Source of the DNA: Novosphingobium sp. G106
GTDB lineage: Bacteria; Pseudomonadota; Alphaproteobacteria; Sphingomonadales; Sphingomonadaceae
NCBI RefSeq assembly: GCF_019075875.1
Contig: NZ_JAHOOZ010000001.1
Location: forward strand, 682,001 to 746,000
Length of the DNA stretch: 64,000 nucleotides
Direction: 5' to 3'
In this document: positions 34,127-41,392 of the stretch, in pieces
Layout: every line of letters starts with the position of its first letter
How positions within the stretch are numbered: position 1 is the stretch's first letter
Made by a program: the position numbers and the translations under genes
Notes under the pieces: generated by a model
The model's input: the letters and a program-made list of their open reading frames with translations, nothing else
Databases searched by the model: none
What the model was told of the DNA's origin: nothing

Positions 34127-34140
34127 AGTTACCGCTATCA
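34127..34140. promoter_or_regulatory. LacI-type box upstream of the cytochrome/DUF1552 operon
   Basis: AGTTACCGCTATCA differs at one central base from the box at 12697 (AGTTAGCGCTATCA) and is read TGATAGCGGTAACT on the operon strand, 29 bp before the cytochrome c start. It suggests the LacI regulator at 3834 or a paralogue also controls this operon. Confidence 0.6.
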
Positions 34141-34226
34141 TTCTAATTCATCGAATAAACCGGTCAAACGCCGATCATCCGATTCCTGTCGTGAAAGCCC
34201 TTCGCAGCGCCGGGCTCCCTAGGGCT

Positions 34227-34246
34227 ATGAATTATTCATAAAATGA
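34227..34246. promoter_or_regulatory. Palindromic AT-rich element upstream of the sterol desaturase gene
   Basis: ATGAAT-T-ATTCAT (34227-34239) is a perfect palindrome, and TTCAT-AAA-ATGAA (34234-34246) overlaps it, giving three half-sites 61-80 bp before the next start codon. This is a likely operator for an unidentified regulator. Confidence 0.5.
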
Positions 34247-34306
34247 ACTATATTGCAAGAGCAAGCGACGGGCCGATCGGCCTTCACCAGAAACAAGGGT
34301 AGCTAA

Positions 34307-35071
34307 GTGGAATCTTTCAGCGGCGAGCAGATGCTCAGGCTCTGGGTCTTTGCCATGATCGCGGTCGGGATCGTGGCCGGCGTGGCGACGGGCTATTTCA
34401 AGGCGCGCAAGATCCAGCCCAACGGCTTCAAGTGGAAGCGGTTCGGCTTCGAGGCGCTGGTCGCGGCCATCACGCTGGGTATCTCGGGCGTGGTCCTGGG
34501 CGGTCTCAACACCTACCTCGTCAAGCACGGCTGGATCGCCTTCAAGACCGAGACGCCGGCTTTGTGGCAGATCGCCGTCGAGTACGCGCTCTATTTCGTG
34601 CTGTTCGACACCTGGTTCTACTGGCTGCACCGCCTGATGCACATCGAGCCGTTCTATGCCTGGATCCACAAGCTGCATCACAAGTCGACCTCGCCGAACA
34701 TGCTCACGACGTTGTCGGAAACCCCGTTCGAGGCCTTCGTCAATGGCGGCTTCGTCCCGCTGTTCCTCACGGTCTTCACCGTCCACGACGCGACCGCGGC
34801 GCTGATCCTGCCGACCAACATCGTCATGGGGCTCTACGTCCATTCGGGCTATGAGTTCTTCCCGCGCTGGTGGAACAAGAGCTGGGCGACCAAGTGGTTC
34901 ATCACCGCCACCTTTCACGACCAGCACCACCGCTACTTCACCGGAAATTTCGGCGGCTACACCACCGTCTGGGACCGGATTTGCGGCACGATGCGGCCCA
35001 AGTTCGAGGCCGATTTCGACAAGCTGAAGGAGCGGGCCCAGCTCGCGCGCCCGACCAAAGCGAGCGTCTGA
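34307..35071 (+). CDS. Sterol desaturase / fatty acid hydroxylase family membrane protein
   Basis: 254 aa from GTG 34307. Several membrane helices (LRLWVFAMIAVGIVAGVATG, ALVAAITLGISGVVLGGL, VPLFLTVFTVHDATAALIL) surround the di-iron histidine clusters HRLMH, HKLHH and HDQHH with further His in YVHSGYEFFP. This is the pattern of the fatty acid hydroxylase superfamily, which hydroxylates or desaturates lipids or carotenoids in the membrane. It is followed 37 bp later by a secreted protein gene, probably in one transcript. The substrate is unknown; sphingomonads modify carotenoids, hopanoids and sphingolipids with such enzymes. Confidence 0.92.
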   Translation: MESFSGEQMLRLWVFAMIAVGIVAGVATGYFKARKIQPNGFKWKRFGFEALVAAITLGISGVVLGGLNTYLVKHGWIAFKTETPALWQIAVEYALYFVLFDTWFYWLHRLMHIEPFYAWIHKLHHKSTSPNMLTTLSETPFEAFVNGGFVPLFLTVFTVHDATAALILPTNIVMGLYVHSGYEFFPRWWNKSWATKWFITATFHDQHHRYFTGNFGGYTTVWDRICGTMRPKFEADFDKLKERAQLARPTKASV

Positions 35072-35108
35072 AAACAGAGCTCCATCCATAATTGAAAGAG
35101 GATTGTCC

Positions 35109-36752
35109 ATGAAAGCCGGCACGATCGGAGCGCTTTGCGCTGCCGCCGCCGTTACCTGCACGACCATTGCGGCCGCGCAGGACACCAGTACCGTCCAGGC
35201 AGTGGACAGGGAAATCGGCCGCGTGCAGATCGCGACCGTTCCCGTCCCTGCGAACCGCATCCTGCGGACCGCCACCTTCACGCCGTCGGGCAAGATCCTC
35301 GTCACCTATTCCGACAAGGATGATACCGACCGCCAGCTTGTCCGGCTTGCGATCATGGACGAGGATGGGCGCAATTTCCGGCCGATCTTCGCGCAGGTGC
35401 TGCCCAAGGTCGAGAAGGACAACGGCCTGCGCTACATGGTGTTCGCCGACAACAAGCGCGTATTCCTCGGCGACTTCGTCGTCGAGTGCGTGTCCAGCCT
35501 CGACGCCTGCACGAAATCGTCGCTGCTTCCCGTCGAATATCCCGCAGAGGTCGCCGCCGGCGATCATATCTCGCACCGCTGGTCCGAGATGATCATTGCC
35601 CCGGATAACTTGCACGTCGCCTGGACGACGCTGCTGTCGAACTACTCGGCGATCGTCTTCGTCGGCGAGATGCGCAGGCAGGGGCAGGGCTACAGGATCG
35701 TCAACCCACGCATCATCAGTACGCTCGATCCGTTCCGGAAGGACCCGGCACATGCCGACGGTACGCTGGCTATCCCCGTGAACGGAGGCGAAGTGAAGCA
35801 GTTCGTCGCCGGCGGCACCGGCATCTCGCTCGTCGGTGCGGTGAAGCGGGATCTACCCGATTCTGTCGTCCAACATCTCGACACCGACCTAACCGAGGGG
35901 ATCACCGACACGCCGGGTTATACCGAGACGACGATCTTCTCGCCCGACGAGCGCCTGGGGATCACCATGACCGCGCGGTTCTCCAAAGCCGATCCCGCCA
36001 TCCTGGGCCTAGTGCCGCGGCCCTACCCGACGTCGCTGAACATGAGCCTGCCGATGCTGGCCTATACCTATGCGGTTGACGGTGTGCGGGGCGAGCGCAG
36101 CGGCAACATCGGTCCCGCGCTGATCGACATCGCGAAATCCAAGACGAGGGAAGGCTACCTCGGGACCAATCTGAGTGCCGACGAGCAGTGGGTGTTCCGT
36201 TCGCCGATGTCCTGGCATCCCGGCGGCGGCAAGGCCATGTGGATCGAGGGGCATCGCGGCGACGGTGCGGTGCGCATCCGGGTGGCGACGCTGCCGGATT
36301 ACAAGGCGGGGCCAAAGGCCCGCATGCGGCCGTTTCCCCGTAAGATCCCGGGCAGCAGTTCGGATATGTCGCTGGTCAAGCCCTACGCTGAGAAGAGCCA
36401 GAATATCGACGTAAAGGTCTATGGCCGCAATTCGGGCTTCATTACCTACCGCCGCACGCCCGAAGGCGTGATCGAAAAGACCTATTCCAACTTCAGCGAT
36501 ACGCCGCAGGCGGTGTACTCGGGCAACGAGCGGATCGAGGTCAATCTCGGCGGCCGTTCGACCTATACGGCGAATGTGAAGCTCAGCGGCGCGAAGCCCG
36601 GCGTCATGGACCTGAAGATGACCTTTGGTCCGCTTCGCGCCCGGCTTCCAGCTCAGCTGATCTTCGACCGTGATGCTTCCGGAATGCCGCTGACGCATGG
36701 CTACGCCGAGTATGAGGGGCGCCGGCTGGACGCTCAAAACCTGGCTCCTTAG
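35109..36752 (+). CDS. Secreted protein of unknown function, TolB-like segments
   Basis: 547 aa from ATG 35109 behind GAAAGAGGA. Signal peptide GALCAAAAVTCTTIAAAQ. Repeated strands such as RTATFTPSGKILVTYSDKDD, RWSEMIIAPDNLHVAWTTLL, ETTIFSPDERLGITMTARF and GTNLSADEQWVFRSPMSWHP resemble beta-propeller (TolB/WD40-like) blades, with a C-terminal beta-rich domain (RIEVNLGGRSTYTANVKLS). I do not recognise a named family. It follows the sterol desaturase gene by 37 bp and may act with it at the cell envelope. Confidence 0.7.
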   Translation: MKAGTIGALCAAAAVTCTTIAAAQDTSTVQAVDREIGRVQIATVPVPANRILRTATFTPSGKILVTYSDKDDTDRQLVRLAIMDEDGRNFRPIFAQVLPKVEKDNGLRYMVFADNKRVFLGDFVVECVSSLDACTKSSLLPVEYPAEVAAGDHISHRWSEMIIAPDNLHVAWTTLLSNYSAIVFVGEMRRQGQGYRIVNPRIISTLDPFRKDPAHADGTLAIPVNGGEVKQFVAGGTGISLVGAVKRDLPDSVVQHLDTDLTEGITDTPGYTETTIFSPDERLGITMTARFSKADPAILGLVPRPYPTSLNMSLPMLAYTYAVDGVRGERSGNIGPALIDIAKSKTREGYLGTNLSADEQWVFRSPMSWHPGGGKAMWIEGHRGDGAVRIRVATLPDYKAGPKARMRPFPRKIPGSSSDMSLVKPYAEKSQNIDVKVYGRNSGFITYRRTPEGVIEKTYSNFSDTPQAVYSGNERIEVNLGGRSTYTANVKLSGAKPGVMDLKMTFGPLRARLPAQLIFDRDASGMPLTHGYAEYEGRRLDAQNLAP

Positions 36753-36825
36753 TCGGCGACGGTAGGCACGCACGCGTTCGATGTCCTCGGGCGCTTTAGT
36801 GGCCCTTCGCCTTTCGCGCGGATGA

Positions 36826-37032
36826 TTGCCATTGCGTGCTTCAGCACCGTTTTTGTGTTCTCATCGAAAGATCCAGGCCGAGTTCGACAAGCTCTATCCG
36901 CGGGACAAGGAAGACTATCTCCGCCGTTTTACCGCCGGCCTCGACGACGCCATTCGCGCCGGCCACATCCCGGGCGACGACCAGGAGGAGATCCTCGCGA
37001 TCGCTGAGATCAATTTCGGCGTCATGCCTTAG
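36826..37032 (+). CDS. Small hypothetical protein, start uncertain
   Basis: Up to 68 aa. From about 36886 the frame has strong GC-rich third positions and a convincing charged helical sequence (EFDKLYPRDKEDYLRRFTAG, DDAIRAGHIPGDDQEEILAI). The first ~18 codons look less coding, and only TTG starts (36826, 36832) are available without a clear ribosome-binding site. It may be a small cytosolic protein with an unrecognised start or the tail of a decayed gene. The surrounding 36753-37192 interval otherwise holds only promoter sequence. Confidence 0.45.
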   Translation: MPLRASAPFLCSHRKIQAEFDKLYPRDKEDYLRRFTAGLDDAIRAGHIPGDDQEEILAIAEINFGVMP

Positions 37033-37108
37033 GCCCAAGTCGACCGGATCCCACAATCTATAGGGCTTCGCGCCCGGCAGGCGCGCTCGATGGAAAAGGA
37101 TCGGACGC

Positions 37109-37172
37109 ATATCGTTTTTCGATATTATCGATTGACAATAAGGTCGACTTGCCATATTGAATTTCGATATCG
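37109..37172 (+). promoter_or_regulatory. Promoter and palindromic operators of the smORF-DUF2975-XRE operon
   Basis: TTGACA (37132-37137), 17-bp spacer, TATTGA (37155-37160). An inverted repeat ATATCG-TTTTT-CGATAT (37109-37125) lies just upstream of the -35 and a CGATATCG palindrome (37165-37172) just downstream of the -10. The shared CGATAT core on both sides suggests repressor binding by the XRE protein encoded in the operon. Confidence 0.7.
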
Positions 37173-37192
37173 AGTTTATCGGAGAACGATCA

Positions 37193-37330
37193 ATGACCCG
37201 CACCACCAACTCCTTCGGCGCGCTTGCCCTGACGGTTCTGACGGTTTTCGCACTGTGGACTTCGACGCTGGCCGCGCCTTCTGACGCGGCGCCGACAGCG
37301 GCTGTGGTCGTCGACAAGGCGTCCGTGTGA
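37193..37330 (+). CDS. Small membrane or exported peptide, first gene of the DUF2975-XRE operon
   Basis: 45 aa from ATG 37193 (GGAGAACG upstream), ending at TGA 37328-37330, which overlaps the GTG of the DUF2975 gene. It has one hydrophobic segment, SFGALALTVLTVFALWTSTL, followed by an Ala-rich tail, so it is a single-pass membrane peptide or a cleaved exported peptide. The promoter immediately upstream and the GTGA coupling to the next gene support that it is real. No homologue is recognised. Confidence 0.65.
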   Translation: MTRTTNSFGALALTVLTVFALWTSTLAAPSDAAPTAAVVVDKASV

Positions 37331-37860
37331 CCGGAAAGTCGGGGATCACTCCACGCGACCCACTCCTTGCCGTCGTCCGTCTCATTCTCGGCGTCGCGAT
37401 GGCGGGAGCCGTCATCGCTGCGATAGCGTTCGCTCTGGCCGTGCCGCTCGTTCTCGTCTGGCACGAGCGGACGATCGCCTGGGTCGTCGGCCAAGGCGCA
37501 CCTCCCGAGACGATCTGGGCGCTCGCGCTGATCCCGGGGTTTACTGCGGTCATTGCCGTGCTGGGCTTCTATTTCATGCGCCACCTTTATCGGCTCATCG
37601 GCACGGTCGGTCAGGGTGATCCCTTCGTTCCGGACAATGCTCTGCGCCTGCAATCGATGGGATGGATCAGCGTCGCGGTCCACGTAGTCGCCATTCCGCT
37701 CTCGGCGCTGGCGAAATGGACCCAGTCGGTCACCCACGACATGCATTTCCAGGTCGACCTGCCGCTTGCGGGGCTATTCCTCGCTCTCGTCCTCTTCATC
37801 CTTGCCCGCGTTTTCCGCGAAGGCACGCGGATGCGTGCGGATCTGGAAGGGACCGTTTGA
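37327..37860 (+). CDS. DUF2975 membrane protein
   Basis: 177 aa from GTG 37327. Four predicted helices: LAVVRLILGVAMAGAVIAAI with IAFALAVPLVLVW, WALALIPGFTAVIAVLGFYF, MGWISVAVHVVAIPLSALA and LPLAGLFLALVLFILARVF. The motif after helix two, RHLYRLIGTVGQGDPFVPDN, with a C-terminal REGTRMRADLEGTV, is that of DUF2975 proteins, which are nearly always encoded directly before a small XRE regulator of the YozG type. Function unknown; a membrane partner that controls the regulator is a reasonable guess. The stop overlaps the XRE start (TGATG). Confidence 0.9.
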   Translation: MTGKSGITPRDPLLAVVRLILGVAMAGAVIAAIAFALAVPLVLVWHERTIAWVVGQGAPPETIWALALIPGFTAVIAVLGFYFMRHLYRLIGTVGQGDPFVPDNALRLQSMGWISVAVHVVAIPLSALAKWTQSVTHDMHFQVDLPLAGLFLALVLFILARVFREGTRMRADLEGTV

Positions 37861-38096
37861 TGTCGGGCGAACCTGCCGAAGGTAGCCGGATAGGGGTCAA
37901 GCTCGACGATCTGCTCCACGCCCGTCGCATGACTTTGACCGAACTGGCCGAGCGGATCGACATCACTCTCGCCAACCTGTCGATCCTCAAGACCGGCAAA
38001 GCCAAGGCGATCCGCTTTTCGACGCTGGAAGCGATCTGTCGCGAGCTGAATTGCCAGCCCGGCGACCTTCTGGCCTACCACACGGAAGGCTCTTGA
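37860..38096 (+). CDS. Small XRE-family regulator (YozG/HTH_26 type)
   Basis: 78 aa from ATG 37860, overlapping the DUF2975 stop. Nearly the whole protein is a Cro/CI helix-turn-helix: VKLDDLLHARRMTLTELAER, IDITLANLSILKTGKAKAIR and FSTLEAICRELNCQPGDLLA. Such one-domain regulators pair with DUF2975 proteins. CGATAT palindromes flank the operon promoter and are candidate autoregulatory sites. Confidence 0.93.
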   Translation: MSGEPAEGSRIGVKLDDLLHARRMTLTELAERIDITLANLSILKTGKAKAIRFSTLEAICRELNCQPGDLLAYHTEGS

Positions 38097-38108
38097 TGTC
38101 TTTTCGGC

Positions 38109-38247
38109 CGGTCCCTGTCATCCGGGACCGTGGCAAACTGTCGTCGCCGACAAAGCGGTCGTTGGTTCAGGAAATTGGATTGCGCCGATGTTTTCGATTC
38201 GATGCGTTTCCCGGGCAGTGGAAGGGCGGAAGCATGGCTCCCGCCCT
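38109..38247. other. Convergent intergenic region with two hairpins
   Basis: Between the XRE stop and the TBDR stop (38097-38272) are CGGTCCC...GGGACCG (38109-38130, 7-bp stem) and AGGGCGG...CCGCCCT (38223-38247, 7-bp stem). Neither is followed by a T-run on either strand. They may weakly terminate the convergent transcripts. No gene is convincing here. Confidence 0.4.
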
Positions 38248-38272
38248 GTAAAATAACTAGAAGGAAATTGGC

Positions 38273-41164
38273 CTAGAACTTCTTGCTGACTCCGAATTGA
38301 ATCAGCCGGCCAAGGGTTGAACCATTCACGTAGCCATTGTTCTGAACCTGAAGCGAGTTGGCCAGAAGATAAAGCGGCGGATCCTGATCGAATACGTTGT
38401 TGACGTTCAAGGTAAAGGACAGGTCGCTGAGGACTCCCTTCGCCGGCACGTCGTATTTGAAGAACAGGTCTACGACGTTGAACGAGCCGACGTGCGTCTG
38501 GGTCGTGCCGACGCCCACGGCCGGATTGAGATCGTAGCCGTGGGTGTGGCTGAGCGACACCTGGGTGCGGAAGGTTCCGATATCCACGCCGAGGCTGGCC
38601 CTTGCGCGGAAGCGGCTGGCATTCGCTCCGATCTGGTCGAGGAACTGCGCGGTCGGCGTCGCCTGTTGCGTGCGGGTCAGTTCGTAGTTCGCGTTCAAGG
38701 CGAAGTCGATCGCGCCGAAGTTCGTGGCCGTGCCATAGCTCGCCGAGAAGTCGAGGCCGCTCAGCTTGGTGCGCGCGAGGTTCTGCTTGCGGGCGTCGAT
38801 GATCACGTAACACCCGGTCGGCGTGGCACCAGGCGTATTGCCGCCGCAGCTGATCCCCGCCGTCGCGGTGTTGGGCAGGAAGTAGCTGGCTATCTGCGCC
38901 GCCGTCGGATTGAAGACGACCGCCGGAGTTCCGATGAAGTTCTGGTAGAAATTCGCCGAGGTGAAGCCCGGCAGAGCGATGATCTGGCTGTAGTCGATGT
39001 TCCAGTAGGTCGTGCTCAGCCGCAGTCCGGGCACGAAGGGCGGTTCGACGTCGATGCCCACGCTCCAGGTCTTGGCCTTCTGCGACTGGATGTCGGGCTT
39101 GTTGCCCAGAATGACGACCTGACCGCGTGAGCCCGCCGCACCGGCGAAGCTCGGCACGACCACGCCGTTCACCGTTGTCCCGACCAGTGCGGGCTGCGGT
39201 AGCAGGAAGGTGTAGTTGACGTAATTGACCGAGGAAGCAGAGGTGGATGGATCGTCGGCAAGGCTGGGCGCAACGAACGACTTGCCCCAGGCGCCGCGCA
39301 GCTTGATCCAGTCGACCGGCTTCCAGGTGATGCCGAACTTCGGATTGAAGGTCCCGCCGATGTCGCTGTAGTGATCGTAGCGGCCGGCGGCGGACAGAGT
39401 CAGTTCACGCAGTCCGGAGGTAGCATTGTCAGCGCCGAAGATCGGGATCACGACTTCGCCGAACAGCGATTTCGTCGTGCGGCTGAGCTTGGCAACGGGC
39501 AGCGGTGCGCTGGGCGCAACGATCTGGACGCCGCTTACCGAAAGGCCCGCATAGCCCGTGTTCTGGGTACCGGGCACGATGGTGCCGTTGCGATTGTCGA
39601 AGCCTTCGGCAATGATTTCCGCACCGGCCGCCAGCTTCACCGCGCCCCCGGGCAGCGACACGAGATCGCCGTCGATGACCACGCGGCCATCGAACTGGCG
39701 CTGTTCGGTATGTCCGTAGGTCTGGTAGTTCGTCACGGCAGCGAGCGCCGCGGGATTGCTGGATGCCACGTTGTAGGGATTGAAAAGGCCGGCAGCGGCC
39801 GCGACGCTGATGGCATTGTAGTTGGGCTGGATGTTCTGGAATTCGGCCGTGCTCTCGCCATAGCTGGCCAGCGCGCGGAGCTGCCAGTTGGCGTCGAGCT
39901 TTGCCGTCAGGTTCTGCGAAACGCCCCAGGTTTCGAGGCTATTGCGCGCCGGCTGGGATTTGGCATTGCCCCAGGAGTAGTAGACGTTCTGCGTCTCGCC
40001 GCTGCTGGCAGGAAGCGGGAAGGGCACGCCGGGCAGCGTGACGGTGCCGGTCGCCAGCTTCGGCGCTGCGGCATAAAGCGGCCCCTGGAGGAACCCGAAA
40101 GAGGCGAGGGCGGCGGGCCCGAAGTTCGTGTTGTTGCGGAACGGCCCGGTCTGGCTGTCGATCACGCGGTTGGTGTAGAACGCCCGCGTCTCGATCGAGA
40201 TGCTGTCGGTCAGTTCCTGATTGAGCCCGGCCATGGCCGAGTGGCGCCGCTGCGACGGGTAGATCGTCGTGTCGTCGGTCTCGTCGCACTGGTTCACTTG
40301 TCCGGCCACTGAGGTACCCGGCACGAAGGGCAGCTTGAAGGTCCGAGGGGCAGCGCCGGTGAAGATATTGCCGATCGTCACGTTGCCGGGCGAGCAGCGC
40401 AGGCTGGTGACCGCCAGTCCATCGACGAGCGAAAGCGGCGAGAACGACCAGTCGCGATCGCGTCCATAGATCGCGTCGTTCTGCTGGTAGTTGTAGGAGG
40501 CAAAGATCGAGCCCGTCTCCCAGCTGTGGCCGACCGTCGCATTGGCATCGAACGTGTGGTAATTATCGGCGAAGCCATAGCGTGCTCCGACGTCCACCCC
40601 GTCGAACTTCTTTTTCGTGATGAAATTGATGACGCCGGCGACCGCATCCGAACCGTAGATCGCGGAACCGCCATCGGGCACGATCTCGATGCGTTCGATA
40701 AGCGCGGGCGGGACGATGTCGGGATCGGGGCTGGTCACCGAAATGCCTGCTCCGACGACGCGATGGCCGTCGACGAGAACCAGCGTGGGCGAGGAACCGG
40801 AGGTTCGGTCGCCCGGAAGGTTGCGCAGGTTGGGTCGGTTGGTCGTCACCGTGGTGAAACCGCCCGTAGGCGACTGCAGCGTGTTGAACGATCCCAACTG
40901 CGGGATGGTCTGCAGCAACTGCGCGGTGCTGGCGGCGCCGGTTTCCTTGACGGATTCGCTGGTTATCCCGATCACATTGGTGCCCGGGGGCGCGATGCCG
41001 CGCACCAGAGTGCCTGTGACAACGATCTCGTCGCCATTGGTGGAAGCGTCATCGGCTGCATCTGCCGCATGGGCAGGCATTGCCCCGGCAATCAGCAGCG
41101 CAGAAATGCCGACACCGCTCCTGAGCGCCCCGCGCACGACGGAATGCAAGTTGGAATTCTTCAT
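38273..41164 (-). CDS. TonB-dependent outer-membrane receptor of the ester-catabolic cluster
   Basis: 963 aa from ATG 41162-41164. Signal peptide GVGISALLIAGAMPAHAA, then GDEIVVTGTLVRGIAPPGTN, the plug (IERIEIVPDGGSAIYGSDAV with AGVINFITKK) and a long barrel ending in LIQFGVSKKF with terminal Phe. It has the same layout and several shared strands (LNVNNVFDQDPP, YDHYSDIGGTFNPKFGITWK) as the receptor at 6358, so the two are paralogues. It is divergent from the LuxR-type regulator, with an ACCCCCAGATGGGG box near that gene's start. The cargo is probably the substrate of the esterases and dehydrogenases to the right. Confidence 0.94.
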   Translation of the reverse strand: MKNSNLHSVVRGALRSGVGISALLIAGAMPAHAADAADDASTNGDEIVVTGTLVRGIAPPGTNVIGITSESVKETGAASTAQLLQTIPQLGSFNTLQSPTGGFTTVTTNRPNLRNLPGDRTSGSSPTLVLVDGHRVVGAGISVTSPDPDIVPPALIERIEIVPDGGSAIYGSDAVAGVINFITKKKFDGVDVGARYGFADNYHTFDANATVGHSWETGSIFASYNYQQNDAIYGRDRDWSFSPLSLVDGLAVTSLRCSPGNVTIGNIFTGAAPRTFKLPFVPGTSVAGQVNQCDETDDTTIYPSQRRHSAMAGLNQELTDSISIETRAFYTNRVIDSQTGPFRNNTNFGPAALASFGFLQGPLYAAAPKLATGTVTLPGVPFPLPASSGETQNVYYSWGNAKSQPARNSLETWGVSQNLTAKLDANWQLRALASYGESTAEFQNIQPNYNAISVAAAAGLFNPYNVASSNPAALAAVTNYQTYGHTEQRQFDGRVVIDGDLVSLPGGAVKLAAGAEIIAEGFDNRNGTIVPGTQNTGYAGLSVSGVQIVAPSAPLPVAKLSRTTKSLFGEVVIPIFGADNATSGLRELTLSAAGRYDHYSDIGGTFNPKFGITWKPVDWIKLRGAWGKSFVAPSLADDPSTSASSVNYVNYTFLLPQPALVGTTVNGVVVPSFAGAAGSRGQVVILGNKPDIQSQKAKTWSVGIDVEPPFVPGLRLSTTYWNIDYSQIIALPGFTSANFYQNFIGTPAVVFNPTAAQIASYFLPNTATAGISCGGNTPGATPTGCYVIIDARKQNLARTKLSGLDFSASYGTATNFGAIDFALNANYELTRTQQATPTAQFLDQIGANASRFRARASLGVDIGTFRTQVSLSHTHGYDLNPAVGVGTTQTHVGSFNVVDLFFKYDVPAKGVLSDLSFTLNVNNVFDQDPPLYLLANSLQVQNNGYVNGSTLGRLIQFGVSKKF

Positions 41165-41370
41165 ATAGCCCTCCCCAAGCGGCCATTCGGCCACGACTGT
41201 TCGCGCACACAGCGCATTGTTCTGACGGATAGGATTCGTCGCTCCCTCGGCGACGATCTTCCCAAGCTGTCCTCTTCCCTTTCCGGCTCTCGGGAGCGTG
41301 GGCTTCCCAATTCCGGTATTGCCGCCTTGCGGCCTGAATTGCGTTGTGAAGCTAAAATGACATCTGCTAA

Positions 41371-41387
41371 ACCCCCAGATGGGGGGT
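41371..41387. promoter_or_regulatory. LuxR-regulon palindrome (copy 1) at the regulator gene start
   Basis: ACCCCCAGATGGGGGGT, the same element as at 42533-42550 and 46284-46299. Here it would lie within the first codons if translation began at ATG 41357. Its G-run also serves as a purine-rich ribosome-binding site for GTG 41393, so the later start is preferred. Confidence 0.75.
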
Positions 41388-41392
41388 GCTTT

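Noticed and set aside
36841..37746. 301-codon minus-strand frame opposite the smORF and DUF2975 genes
   Set aside because: It would run across the clear promoter at 37132-37160 and opposite a recognised DUF2975 protein; product lacks any family feature.
38096..38251. 51-codon frame whose ATG overlaps the XRE stop
   Set aside because: The TGATG coupling is tempting, but the product has no recognisable feature, the frame crosses two hairpins, and XRE proteins normally end these operons. Not listed as a gene.
40526..41356. Long N-terminal extension of the LuxR-type regulator
   Set aside because: It is antisense to the TBDR N-terminus and crosses the divergent promoter.
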